In this document: piece by piece, positions 33,767 to 45,700 of the stretch
Numbering within the stretch: the first letter of the stretch is position 1
Layout of the letters: each line of letters begins with the position of its first letter
Assembly (NCBI GenBank): GCA_964034945.1
Contig: OZ035961.1
Coordinates: forward strand, 6,120,001 to 6,184,000
DNA length: 64,000 bases
Origin: Chrysopilus asiliformis
Taxonomy: Eukaryota; Arthropoda; Insecta; Diptera; Rhagionidae
Direction of reading: 5' to 3'
Notes under the pieces: generated by a model
Seen by the model: only the letters and a program-made list of their open reading frames with translations
Told to the model about the DNA's origin: nothing
Databases searched by the model: none
Position numbers and translations under genes: made by a program

Positions 33767-34038
33767 CACTCAGAAAAATGGAGGCTAACTCGACGACCTA
33801 CATACGGCGTAATTGGCCTCGGGCAGGCGCGCGTTCGCCTGCATGTGGGCAAGTAAAACTGAGTTGGCCTGTGGTCGGAGAAATTCTGAAATTAAGCCAC
33901 CAGCAGGTCAAGTAGGGCATTGGGAGCTGCACGAGTTGACCTTAGATAGGTTAACTCTAACCGCTAGCTGGCTTACAGACACCTCTGTAAGGTCAGAGTT
34001 AACCTGACAAAAAGTTGACCTGGACATTTTTCTGAGTG
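33767..34038 (+). mobile_element. MITE R3 (copy 3, complete)
   Basis: 272 bp bounded by CACTCAGAAAAATG and CATTTTTCTGAGTG, nearly identical to copy 1 at 22739. No unambiguous target duplication is visible here. Confidence 0.82.
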
Positions 34039-34039
34039 A

Positions 34040-35445
34040 AGCTTCCTTCAGCTCTTTTCACAATTTAGTGGTCTTGACCGCTGAATAAAGGAATAAAAGT
34101 AAAGAGACACTATAATCGACAAACGTCTAAAAACCTTTAGGAAATACATGAGGCTATTTTTCTGCTTCCTTCTTGTCAAGTTTCAAACTTTTTAGCATTT
34201 TTTGAATAGCATATAAGGTTGTTCTCACACTATCATAGATCCTTTCTTCTCGCCAAAATTTGTGACGTATTTTATGGGCAATATTATATTTTAAAGCCCA
34301 GTTGAAATATAAAAAAAGTGTTAATAAAATCTATGGCTTTTACCAGAGCTAAAAATTGAATATTTATAGTTTTGTCTTTCCAGTTTAAAAATGGTAAGAA
34401 AACTTCTTTTCTTAACTTTACCAACAAACTGATGCCAAACAAAACTAATTTTATCTAAGGATAGAAAATGACGCTAACAAAGCGAACAAAAAAAAAAACA
34501 AATTTTAAAAATTAATCAATGAAAGTTGAACAAATTTGATGCATCTGGTATTGCAGAATTTGAATTTTCCGACCATGAAAACGCAGTACATTTCTTTGGT
34601 CGAATATAATTTCAATATGTTCACTTAAAATTCAAATCACGTTCTTATCGATTTATGCAAAAAAGAAAAATCAGTAGTACTTCGATTTAAGGAATTCGTC
34701 GAATGGAATATAGCGCGGACTTTCCATAGAAGAGCGGAAAATCGCAAACGAGAAAAGAAATGGTAGAAAGGTAAAAACTTATCAAATAGTTTCATCTTAA
34801 GATAAGATTTCTTTCAGCACCTTTATCAATATTTATGGCAATGCTCGTTCGAACATACTTTGGAATTTTTCCATAGTATTTTTTTTTTCACTATCGTTTG
34901 TCGCTAAAATTTCACATGGATAGCTTCTCTCATATATTCGTATGCAGAATTTTTATTTTATGACATGAAATGGAAATTTTTCTTTGAGATTTTCTTTCCA
35001 ATCTAGTACTGGGATTATGGCGACACGATATAAATGGATATGAGAAAATCTTAAGTAGAGAAAACGATTTTTGCTAAATTGTAAAAACTTGACTCTAGAA
35101 AATGCATGGCACAAAAGAAAATTGTCGAACTATGAATTTATTTCGGCGAATTATAAATTAAACAGCAATTGAAAGCAGATTTTCAATTATGCTAGTTTGA
35201 TTATTTATTTAATTTATAGTAATTTAATGGAAGCTAATTTTGAAATAATAAAAATCAGAATTTGAGAGTGGGCAGGAAAAAATTTCATAAAAAATTATGT
35301 TGTAAATTGTCAATTGCAAGGCTTTCGAACTATTCTTCTTTCGCCAACTCTTTTTTAGAATATTGTAAAATTCCTTACAAAAATAGCGCCGCAGGGGAAA
35401 TTTCACAGAAAAACAACGCAAGGTAAATATCTTACAAGCAAATTC
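34040..35445. other. AT-rich stretch, no gene seen
   Basis: Contains one AGCGCCGCAGG motif at 35386. Nothing else supported. Confidence 0.4.
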
Positions 35446-35570
35446 GCCCCAGACAAAAATTGAAGTGAAATGTAGCTTTAATATTGATGAGAAATTATTG
35501 AAGTCAAGGTTTCAACCTGTTTTAAAAATATGTTTTTGAAAAAAAAAATAAACATGAGAAAATACTCTAA

Positions 35571-35986
35571 TGCGGCGGTCACACGACGCTGTTTTGCCAG
35601 CGCTAGTGGCTGTTTGGCTGTTAGCAGCCGTTTCAGCAGCGCCGTGTGAACCCTAGTACGTTGCTACTACCAGCAGCAGCGTGATGATTTTAGCAGCGCT
35701 AGTGAAGTAGAGGCCGTTCTACTTTGCCAGCGCTACTAGGGATCACGTGACCCTGTCGCATGGTTTCTGAGCTGTCAAAAGTCTGATAAGTGGTAAAGTG
35801 TGTAACGTTTATTATTTAAAAAATCTCCCAGATTAAAATCTCAAACCACTGTTTTGATACTTGCCAGCGCTACTAAAGTATAAATCGTGTGAACCCTCTC
35901 AGTACGCTGGCTGCTGTTGCTACTTGCCAGCGCTACTAACCAACAGCAGCCAGCGGCTGGCAAAACAGCGTCGTGTAACCGCGGCA
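35571..35986 (+). mobile_element. Harbinger-type MITE R4 (copy C)
   Basis: 416 bp with terminal repeats TGCGGCGGTCACACGACGCT / AGCGTCGTGTAACCGCGGCA and TAA duplications at 35568-35570 and 35987-35989. It contains a GGATCACGTGACCCTG palindrome-like block missing from copy A. Confidence 0.9.
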
Positions 35987-35989
35987 TAA

Positions 35990-37352
35990 TACTCTATATG
36001 AAAACAGAAAATAAAAAAGCAGAAATCATAAAAAAAATTTTTGAAAAAAAATAGTAAATAGGATTTTTTTGGCGTCTAATAAATAAAAGCGAGATAATTA
36101 TTCTTCTGATGTTTTCTATGTCGAATTTATTTCTGATACAGAACGTCCAAAAATTTGTTTTTCTTCCTTTTTAGTACATTTTTTTAACAAAAACTTTTTT
36201 TAAAGATATCCCTCTGTCTGTCCGTTTGTCCGTCCGTCTATCCGTTTGTCAGTCCATAACCCCCCCCCCCCCCCCCCCCCCCCCCGCCACCACTCTTGCG
36301 CCCTCCCCTTCCCCTAAATTATTACGCAATTAATAAAATGTAATGTGTTTTTTCTTTGTATTACTTCAATATATGCCAACAAACAGATTTTTCCGCTCCC
36401 TTGAATTCTACTAATTCAAGTATCTTTTAATAGTCATTACATCTTAACCAAAAAGTAAAAATCAGGAAAAAACTGAAAGAATTTTTCCTTTATAAATCTT
36501 CAATTGACGTAAAAGAACTGTTTTCAAGTATGGAGCAAAATGAAAAATCAGTTTGGCATTTGAAAAACAATTCAGAAGTTGCCCAACCGATAATATCTAC
36601 TTGGCTGTGTTCTGGGGGGGTTTTTTTCTCTGTGGCTTCAAATGACTTTTACCCAACGAGAACGAAAATTGTAGGTTGAGGGGTGATAGGTTGTTAGCTA
36701 GAGTGGTTATTTTCCTAGTGTTGATGGTGGTGGTGCTGGTGGTGTTCTTTTTTCAAAGCTTTCTCACTGAAGGAGTCAACAACAAACACTCGAAATATTG
36801 AACAGCAACCCAACTGAAAAGCCAATCTGGACAAACAATCTCAATTAATTGAAGAAAAAAAATGAAAACGATTGAAATCAATTTCTTGGCCATTGGGTGT
36901 TTATCAATAAGGACTTCAATCTAAAACATTTTCTTTGTTATGTTGTACATCTCTCTTGCCAGTTAAATATGTTCTAACAAGTATACCATAAGAGTAAACA
37001 TTGAGTTGTCTTTCATACTATGCGTACATTGATAAAGAAACGTACCTAGTAAACATAAAAAGTACTTACTATATAAGAAGCTATATGCTATACAGGTACA
37101 TAGGCAGTAAGTATAAGTATATTCCAATGCTCATTTCTTGGAATAGACAGCGTTCTAGGCTTTTACTTGATTGAATTTTTTGGTTTATTGATCGCAAAAT
37201 ACTTAAGAGAAATTTAAATTTCGTTACATCTACGTACTTTAAGTGTTGTAAACCAAAAATGTAATATGATGGATGAATTCGATTAAAATTTCATTTTTAA
37301 TGTGGGGGTTGAAGTGAAGTTAGGGTTCGATTTTTTTTTGTGTGAAAAATCC
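35990..37352. other. AT-rich stretch with low-complexity tracts, no gene seen
   Basis: A (GTCC/GTCT)n patch at about 36212-36256 leads into a run of about 26 C at 36259-36285. A (GTG)n patch is at about 36722-36745. Confidence 0.45.
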
Positions 37353-37356
37353 TTAA

Positions 37357-37575
37357 CCCTTAATTGATGAGGTGGGTCCAGTGGACCCACATTGACTTTT
37401 CTCTCTTTGCTATTTCTCATGTTTTCAGCACAGTGACTCTGAAATCTTCAGTACCTTCATACAGTATGGTGTTGTGTGCCGAGTTAAAAGCACGGATTCG
37501 GTATGTGATTAGAACAAGTCCATTGGAAACCACCTCATCATTTACGCATATGAATTTCACCTCATAAATTAAGGG
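37357..37575. mobile_element. piggyBac-type MITE with GGGTCCAGTGGACCC palindrome
   Basis: TTAA at 37353-37356 and 37576-37579. Terminal repeats CCCTTAATTGATGAGGTG / CACCTCATAAATTAAGGG differ at one position. Next to the left end is the palindrome GTGGGTCCAGTGGACCCAC. The open frame inside is incidental. Confidence 0.85.
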
Positions 37576-37861
37576 TTAAGATACGTCTTCGAAAAGCAGC
37601 ACTTTTTCGTACTCGATAGAAAACCTTTTTTTGCGTTGTGAAAATTTCACCTTTCTGGCAGAGATGCCCTTTGAACTAACAAACTTGTTTAAGTTAATAT
37701 AAATACAGTATACACAAAGTTACCATACGGCTCGGATTAGCCGAGACAGTTTTGGATTTGGGCATGCTTTCAAGGCTTCATGGAAACTAAATTTTTAATC
37801 AAGCGTTGTTATTTATTGAACACGAAAAAACTGTCACAACATTATGACAATATAGTTCTTA

Positions 37862-38027
37862 AACCTCGTCTCGATTAGACATAAATTGAATTTTTTTTTC
37901 ATGGCTTGCCATTGAAATATCCCATGGAGATTTTTTTTTGATATCTTGGGCAAAAATGCTTGGAAAAAATATGCCTACAAGTGTGATGAAAAAAAAATCC
38001 AATTTATGTACAGTCGAGACGAGGTTT
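37862..38027. mobile_element. TA-flanked foldback MITE
   Basis: Left AACCTCGTCTCGATTAGACA and right complement of AACCTCGTCTCGACTGTACA begin a ~40-bp inverted repeat that continues through TAAATTG(G)A(T)TTTTTTTTCAT. TA flanks at 37860-37861 and 38028-38029. 166 bp in all. Confidence 0.8.
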
Positions 38028-38250
38028 TAGCGTTAAATTGAAATACTTTGTCACGCTTTGGTATGCGGGTTATCGCTCTATTCCGAATGTAAATTTAAGA
38101 TTAATACCAAAGAACCCCAACCTTTCACTTCAACTGCTTTCAACTTAAGCGTATTTTTGACAAAGAATTTTCACCTGTGGTTTAGTTTCTTCAAAGAGTT
38201 TTACTTCTAGCGTATTTCACTTAAAAAGGAATTTAGCCTGCGGCGCATTT

Positions 38251-40110
38251 TGTTGCGGCCACAAAATTTCAATATTTTTTTTATAAAGAAAAAAAAAATG
38301 CCACAGACTTTCGCATCACCCTAATTGCAAATCGAAGACAATTACTTTGCATTCGATCTCCCACACTTCGCCTTCCACCCATAAGAGTAAAACCAGTTCA
38401 GTTCGTCCGTTAATTGTTTGATTTCTTATCAGGAGTCGAATGTTCTTTTTTTGCTGTTTGATCAGTTATCATTCGGCTGTACTTGAAATCAAAGGGAGTT
38501 TAAAGTAAAACTCCATCTGTGTTCGCTAGCTACTGTGTCTTTTTTATTCCCTTTTTCACCAACGCGAAAAGAGGAATTTTTTATTATTTGATTCGCGAAA
38601 AGTTTGGAATTTCCCGAATTTCCAAAGTGCAGTGCCGAACGAGAAAAACTTAGCCTGGTTGCAGAATTGGATAAAGGATTTTTCCTGAAAATATTTTTTT
38701 ACACGTTTTGGATAACCCCCATAGAGGTAAATTCTTTTTCTTTCGGTCGCGTATAGAAAACGCTCAAATTTTATGTGGATAGTGGATAAACATGCTCCCT
38801 GTTATTTTAGGGGTTATTTTGCATAATATTTTTGTGCACATTTTATGTTTTCATCTACGGTGAGGAAAATTTTAAACACGTGATTCTAGACGTGCCTTTT
38901 CCAACGAATCGGACACGTTCCCACCGAAATAAAGATCGCCAAAGATTCATCGAACACGTCTTTTCGAATAAATCAACGAATCCACAGAGAAATCGCATCA
39001 TTTTCATAGATTTTTTTGGATTTTCCTGCCGGCGTGGTAGAAGAGGCCACATGGCCGCCCACATGCAGAAATCCACCCACATGGTCAACCGCCTGGAACC
39101 TTCCAGTGGTTCAAGTCAACCAAAATCAATATCTTAAGCTGTGATCTTCAATCAAGAAGTGATCATCAATTAACACATAATTTTAATTATGTCTCATTAA
39201 TGTTCAAGTGCATTAAAATTATCAACTTTTTTGTCAAGTCATACAGGAAAATATTCATCGAGCAAGCGACAGATCTGCCGGCTGCATCGACAAGTAAAAA
39301 GAAAATCTAAGGTATTTATTTAAAATTACGCTAAAATTTTGGTGCACTTAATTCTACCCTTAATTTATAAGTTAGATTATATTAAAATTTACTTAGATTT
39401 AACTTAACCCTAAAATTTGTCTTAACTTTACCTTATTCTAACGAGTTAAAAATTACTTAACCTAATTTTCTAAATTTATAAAAAACGTGGATTTTCTTAA
39501 TTTCTATATTAAATTATATTAAGAACTAATACTACGTAAATCTAATTAAGGCTAAGAATTATTATTATAGGCTAATCTAACCAATTTGAATTATGCTATG
39601 TTGCGAAATCTTTTTTCGATATTTTCAACATTTTTGAGTTACACATTTGGTGAAATTTTTCATTGTTCATTTTACATTCTTTTTTAATAAAACCCAGTTG
39701 AATTTGTTTATGATAAATTCAGTCGTTTTCATAATTCCACCATGAGTGATTAGTAATCAGAAAGGTCGACAACTCCAACACATCCTTATGCTACATTAGT
39801 TCATTAGGGAGCTTTCGGAAGAAATTAAGATGCGGTATGCCGTAAGCTAAAGGTAGGGAAGGGTTAGGCATATTAACACCACTATGCTTATTCGTATCGG
39901 GAAAATCATCTGAAACACGGTCAACCTAAAAAGAAAACTCGGTAATGATGTACAGCAAGGCACACACTTTTGTGGGGAGCAGAGGTGCGGACTGTATGCA
40001 AGATCCCCGCCCCATCCGCGAGCTGGCTGGTTTTGTGTGCCGCATTCAGTCCCTCTCCAAAAAGATTAAGTCTATGATTCAGATCATAGGAACAATGCTC
40101 CTTTTTAACA
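38251..40110 (+). repeat. 5' LTR (1860 bp)
   Basis: Starts TGTTGCGGCC and ends TTTTTAACA, giving TG...CA ends. The 3' LTR is 1859 bp. The difference I see is an A run of 10 here against 9 there (about 38289). It holds several AATAAA words (for example about 38927 and 39687) and a T-rich TATAAAG near its start. Exact U3/R/U5 limits cannot be set by eye. Confidence 0.95.
38832..39137 (+). other. Open frame inside the LTR (101 codons, no ATG start)
   Basis: The frame begins with TTG and has no ATG until about codon 74. It is Arg/Asn/His-rich with FSCRRGRRGHMAAHMQ and shows no known domain. A consensus-like splice donor GGTGAGG occurs at 38859. The identical frame is in the 3' LTR. It is probably incidental, though a spliced leader peptide cannot be excluded. 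Confidence 0.25.
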
Positions 40111-40113
40111 AAA

Positions 40114-40131
40114 TGGCGCCCAACGTGGGGC
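40114..40131 (+). promoter_or_regulatory. Primer binding site, tRNA-Lys type
   Basis: TGGCGCCCAACGTGGGGC lies three bases after the LTR end. It starts with the TGG that pairs with the tRNA 3' CCA. TGGCGCCC is the tRNA-Lys-type start used by many retroelements. Confidence 0.85.
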
Positions 40132-40971
40132 CCGAGAAGCATAAAAATTTAGAGCGTATAACAATGCTCAGCGCTTCGGGTTCCACTTATATAAATAATG
40201 GCGATTGATCCATTACCGAAACATTTCAATAATCAAATTTTCGATTTTCAAAGATTGTAATTAACTTTTCCGTTTTTCATTTATTTATCATGTTGTCTTC
40301 ACTCGTTTCGATGCTTGGTTGATACAAAGGTGAGGTTCACTGGATATCTCTTCTAAGTGTAAACGCTGGTAGTAGACCGGAATTGATCCTTTGACTTCAC
40401 CCAAGACAGTCAATTCGAGCAGAAGTTAGCATGCCGTCTTAGGTGGAAAGTTTTTCTAGCATTAGTAGATTTCACTTGCAGGATTTCAAATTATGATGAT
40501 AGTCGTTCTATTGACCGCTAGTGTAATCACTCAGAGCGCGAAAATCCTTTTACCGGTATACCTATTTAACTTTTTTTTAATTTTATATACTCAGTTGACA
40601 CCGTTCATTAAGATGTTTTTCCAAAACGACAGATGAAATGTAGTAAGGAATGTTGGAGTTGGACCATTAGTTATGCATTTGATTGTCAAACAAAAATAAT
40701 AATAATTCTTAAATCAAATATTTAGTGTTTATTTTATAGTATTCTACTATTATCTTTACTAAAAATAAGTAGGAAATATTGAATTAAATTAATTTAAGGT
40801 AATTTAATTACATTTTCGATCTTTCGGAAATCGTCGTCCCGAATTAATTTCACTTTTGATCTTTGGCGATTTTTTTTTTTTGATTTTGGGATTTTTTGTT
40901 TTTTTTTTTTTTTTACCTTCCTCTAGAGTTGGTCGTTCATATATTTTTTTTTATCTATTATATTGTCGGAA
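40132..40971 (+). other. Untranslated leader of the retrotransposon
   Basis: About 840 bases between primer site and gag, AT-rich, with long T runs just before the start codon (40869-40913). No conserved ORF. The usual location for packaging and dimerisation signals, none of which I can identify. Confidence 0.6.
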
Positions 40972-42708
40972 ATGGCGACGGTATTTCGAAGTACCGAGGA
41001 TTTAACCTCTCAGACAGAACTTGTCTGTACCATCTGTAAAGAAGTGTTAATACCACCTGAGGACATAGTCAAAACACCTTGCCGTCATCTATTTCATAAT
41101 GACTGTATACGGAAATGGCTTCGTGACAACAATACCTGTCCGACCTGTAGAAATTTAATTAGACTCAGGCAGTTAAAATTTTCGCACTCTCCTGAACCTG
41201 AAAGAATGCAAACTAGGAGTCAGCTTCCCCGACTCCTGCCCGGTCCTAATTTATCTCTACCAAGTGATGCAGTAAATAACACCTTGAGGCAATCGGCCAG
41301 TCGTTTAAGTGCAAGCACCGGAAATCTAGCGATCCTTGAAAGAAATATTCAACCGGTTGCTGTAGTACCTGCTGTTGCGCCTTCTGTGGCCTCACCATCT
41401 CTCCTTGCTAATCCTCGACAGTCTCCCATTCAACAAGTTGAACAATCTACATTAAGCCTATCGGCTGAAATCATTCGGACCATCGTTCAACAGGTTCACT
41501 CTGTAACTATGCAATCACTCCGTCAGGATGTGATGCAGTTGGTATCTGATAGGTTAAGAAATTTAAGCGTATCAACTCCCAGTCTAAGTCCTTTGGAGTT
41601 TCAACGTCAGCCTTCCAATGCATTGAGAACAGGCGATCCTGTCGTAGGATCAGCCCAAGCTGAGTTGAATGCCAATTCACAGTTTCATCCGGGAGTTCGT
41701 CAACCTACATTAAACGCGTCACCTTATCATAACATAACGAATTCGTTGCCACCAACGTTCAATCCTTACGTACCGCCCCCACCGATCTCAAATACAGGTG
41801 CAAATCAGCCAAACTTTCCCATATTTTACAATCAACCGGATTCATCATTTTCATCCCTAGACGCCCGTAAAACCAGTGCTATAATCAAGGCCTGGAATCT
41901 AAATTTCGACGGAAATATTGCCACCTTGCCAGTCGAAGAATTCATTTACAGGACTGAAGTTCTGACTAGACAAACATTGAACAATGACCTTGCCAAATTG
42001 ACCGACCATATGAATATTTTGCTGTCTGGTAGTGCTCTTAGATGGTTCTGGCACTTCCATAAGCGTGAGCAAAATGGTATTCTCCCCTGGTCAAATCTTC
42101 GTTCCGCTCTTCTGATCAAATATCGCGACCACCGTAAGGATGAGGACATACTAGATCTAATCAAGGCTAGAAAACAAAAAGAATTCGAATCGTTTGATCA
42201 GTTCTATGATGCCATAACTTCTCTCAGCGATCGACTTCGAGAAAGAATCTCGGAGCAACAATTATTGAGAATTCTACAAAAGAACTTGAGACCTGACATA
42301 AAAGGCGATCTTTTGTATCAAACTATTTATAACCTCGACCACCTTCGTGAATTGTGCCTCAAGAAAGAGTATTACCTTGACGAAATCCGAGGTAAAACTA
42401 CCATTAAATCAGATTTTCAGAGAAATCGACCACCACCTGTTCAACCTAAACGTAACGTTTCTGAATTAGATCACCCAGATATTGATTTGCAAACAAATCC
42501 AGTTGACGAAAATCTCGCTGCAATCCACTCTGTCAAAAGAACGCTTAAATGCTGGAATTGCGAAGGCGAACACGTTTTCATGGACTGCGATCAACCCACA
42601 AAAACGTTCTGTTTTGGTTGTGGCCTTAAGGACACATATAAAAGAAATTGTCCTAGATGCAATTCAAAAAACGGGAATGCGAAGGCGGAAAACTCCCGCC
42701 CAAAATAG
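40972..42708 (+). CDS. gag: Gag polyprotein with N-terminal RING-H2 finger
   Basis: 578 residues from the ATG at 40972, which has a purine at -3 and G at +4. Residues 19-59 form a complete RING-H2 finger: C19, C22, C37, H39, H42, C45, C56, C59, spaced X2-14-1-2-2-10-2. Active-type E3 features are I21 between the first Cys pair, W49, P57 and an Arg directly after the last Cys (R60). Residues 62-295 are a low-complexity Ser/Pro/Gln-rich linker with a possible helical stretch at about 160-200. Residues 296-470 resemble retrotransposon capsid (AWNLNFDG, WFWHFHKRE, FDQFYDAI). C-terminal Cys motifs are CWNCEGEHVFMDC (CX2CX3HX4C, one residue shorter than the usual knuckle) and CFGCGLKDTYKRNCPRC, which lacks the His, as in other insect gypsy Gags. 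Gag assembles particles and binds RNA. The RING suggests added ubiquitin-ligase activity, which is inference. Confidence 0.93.
   Translation: MATVFRSTEDLTSQTELVCTICKEVLIPPEDIVKTPCRHLFHNDCIRKWLRDNNTCPTCRNLIRLRQLKFSHSPEPERMQTRSQLPRLLPGPNLSLPSDAVNNTLRQSASRLSASTGNLAILERNIQPVAVVPAVAPSVASPSLLANPRQSPIQQVEQSTLSLSAEIIRTIVQQVHSVTMQSLRQDVMQLVSDRLRNLSVSTPSLSPLEFQRQPSNALRTGDPVVGSAQAELNANSQFHPGVRQPTLNASPYHNITNSLPPTFNPYVPPPPISNTGANQPNFPIFYNQPDSSFSSLDARKTSAIIKAWNLNFDGNIATLPVEEFIYRTEVLTRQTLNNDLAKLTDHMNILLSGSALRWFWHFHKREQNGILPWSNLRSALLIKYRDHRKDEDILDLIKARKQKEFESFDQFYDAITSLSDRLRERISEQQLLRILQKNLRPDIKGDLLYQTIYNLDHLRELCLKKEYYLDEIRGKTTIKSDFQRNRPPPVQPKRNVSELDHPDIDLQTNPVDENLAAIHSVKRTLKCWNCEGEHVFMDCDQPTKTFCFGCGLKDTYKRNCPRCNSKNGNAKAENSRPK
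42657..42708 (+). promoter_or_regulatory. gag-pol overlap with -1 frameshift signal
   Basis: The pol frame opens right after a TAG at 42654 and overlaps gag by 52 nt in the -1 frame. Inside is AAAAAAC at 42666-42672, positioned as A AAA AAC in the gag frame, a classical -1 slippery heptamer. Eleven bases downstream GGCGG (42684-42688) can pair with CCGCC (42696-42700) across a 7-nt loop. GGG at 42673-42675 could additionally pair with nearby CCC. Confidence 0.8.
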
Positions 42709-45700
42709 TCCTCAAATCTCAGAATTTTTCATCCATAGATTTTCCAAAACTTAATTATTACAAACCTTTACTTACACCATTAAAACCTTATCATATCCGA
42801 CTACGAAATTATTTAGTGACCAGATCCAGAATTTTTAACAGCCCGAAAGAAATTTCATCCTTGTATACAGACTTGTCAAACCCTAAAAGACCCAAAAGAT
42901 CCACCTTGCGATGGCGAAAATACCGACTGAAACGTAGAAAAATAACACGTGAGCTCTCATCCATTTTTACCTTGTCACCAGATGACATACGTCCTTATGC
43001 AGAAGTTAAAGTTAATTCGACTACTATACTAGGCCTCCTTGACAGTGGTGCTTCAGTTAGTTGTGCCGGAAATACTTTTGCTGAATCCCTAATCCAACAA
43101 AATAAGCTTCAGAAAAGTATGGCCAATATTCAAACTGCTGACGGTACTGCCCAAGAAGTTTACGGATGTCTTAATGTGAACGTTACTTTTCGTAACATAA
43201 CAAAAGAACTGAAACTTTACATATTGCCAAAACTCAAACAAAATCTCTATTTAGGCATGGATTTTTGGACCGCATTTGATATGAGGCCCAGCTTAATGTC
43301 AGAAATGTCTAGTATAGATAGCCAAACCGAAGATCCTGAAATAATACCTCTTACCTCGCATCAAAAATACCAATTAGAGTCCGTTAAAAATCTATTTCCT
43401 TCTGCATCCGCGCAAGGACTTGGAAGAACGCACTTATGTCAGCATACAATCGACACTGGAGACGCAAAACCCATTAAACAAAGACACTTTGCGGTATCTC
43501 CTGCCGTAGAGAAATTACTCTACAAGGAACTGGACCGTATGCTGGCATTAGATATAATTGAAGAGAGTACTAGCAGCTGGAGTAGTCCGGTTGTCCTGAT
43601 ACGCAAACCAGATCGAGTACGACTTTGTCTGGACTCCAGAAAGGTAAACAAAGTCACTAAAAAAGACGCGTATCCGATGCCTTTGATAGACATGATACTC
43701 AGCCGGTTGCCAAAAGCGAAAATAATAACGAAACTGGATCTTAAAGAAGCATTTTGGCAGATCCCCCTTGACCCTGTATCGCGTGAAAAAACTGCCTTTA
43801 CAGTACCTGGTAGACCATTATACCAGTATAAGGTAATGGCGTACGGTCTCTGCAATGCCCCGCAAACCCTTTGCAAACTCATTGATAAACTTATACCACC
43901 TCAGCTAAGAAACCAGGTCTTTGTTTATTTAGATGATTTACTCATTATTTCAGACAGTTTTGAGGATCATCTAAAAATATTAACCGAAGTTGCGGAATTG
44001 CTTCGTAAAGCAAATCTCACCCTTAACCTAGAAAAAAGTAAATTCTGTCTGAAAAAGGTGAAATATCTCGGTTTTATAGTAGGCGAAGGAGGCATACGTA
44101 CAGACGAAGATAAGATCTCTTCAATTATCCAATATCCTCCACCGAGATCAGTCAAGGAAGTTCGTAGATTCCTCGGTCTCGCCGGTTGGTATCGACGTTT
44201 TATACCAAATTTCTCCAGTTTGTCAGCGCCAATATCTGACCTATTAAAAAAAGGCAAAGGTTTTTCTTGGACACTTGAAGCTCAACAGGCTTTCCAAGAA
44301 CTCAAAACGCAATTGTCATCATCACCAATCCTAATAAATCCGAATTATGATAAACCATTTATCATTCAGTGTGATGCTAGTCACACCGGTATGGGAGCTG
44401 TCCTTTTACAAGTCGATGATGATGATCTGGAGCGCCCTGTTGCCTTCATGAGTCAAAAATTCAATAAAGCTCAGAAAAATTACTCTGTTACTGAGCAGGA
44501 ATGCTTCGCTGTTGTGCTGGCAATCAAGAAATTTAGAGGATACGTCGAGGGACACAAGTTTACTGTGATCACGGATCATGCAAGTCTCAAGTGGCTAATG
44601 TCACAGACAGACTTACATGGCCGATTAGCCAGATGGAGCCTTAAACTCCAAGGCTTTGCTTTCGATATTGTGCACAGAAGAGGCAGTCTGAACACCGTGC
44701 CTGATGCGCTATCTAGAATCCCTGATAACCCACTTGATACTGACCTTGCAGAACTAACGAAAACTTGTCTCAATGTAGATTTATCGTCACCACATTTCCA
44801 AGGCGAAAAATACGTTCGACTTAAGGAGACTATTAAACAAAATAGTTCAAATTTACCCGATGTACAAATAATCGACGACTTTATATACAAACGTACTTCA
44901 CATGCGACTGGACTTGTGGATCTAGACGATAGTTCATGGAAATTGTGGATACCGGAGGAGTTGAAGCTCGAGTTGATTGAGTCCGCTCACGACCCACCGA
45001 TGTCTTCACACGGAGGTGTTCGGAAAACCTTGGAAAAATTGCGAGAAAGTTTTTATTGGCCAAACATGGCAAAAGACGTACACAACTTCGTGTCAAAATG
45101 CGATGTTTGCCGAACGATTAAACACCCCAATAAAATACTACGACCTCCCATGGGTGCGCAATCAATCACTTCGAGACCGTTCCAAAAATATTATATGGAT
45201 CTGTTAGGACCCTATCCGCGATCCAAATCAGGCAATATTGGTATTCTGATAGTCTTGGATCACTTCTCCAAATTTCCTTTTTTAAAACCGCTACGAAAAT
45301 TTTCAGCGAATTTGATTTGCGATTACGTTGAAAAAGATTTATTCATGACCTTTGGCATCCCAGAAACAGTGATGACCGATAATGGCTCGCAATTCAAATC
45401 TCGAATTTATAACGAATTGCTGGAAAAATACGGAATTCGACATACATACACTGCGCTTTATTCACCCCAGGCGAATGCGTCTGAGCGAGTAAATCGCACA
45501 ATTCTGAGCAGCATTCGCGCATATATTGACTCCGATCATACCCGATGGGATGTAAACTTACCTGAAATATGCTTTGCAATACGCAGTACCATTCATCAAT
45601 CCACTGGATTTTCTCCCTATCAAATAGTCTTTGGTCAGAATATGTTGAGCCATGGTTCGTTATATAAAATTCATAAGACCTTGGGAACTTTAGTAGAAAA

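Noticed and set aside
39945..40208. 87-codon frame across the LTR end and primer site
   Set aside because: It spans a functional non-coding junction and has no domain. The copy in the 3' LTR loses its second half, so it is unlikely to be a gene.
42482..42754. Extra plus-strand frame overlapping the end of gag
   Set aside because: Third-frame shadow of the Cys-rich gag end. The pol frame, not this one, is joined by the slippery site.
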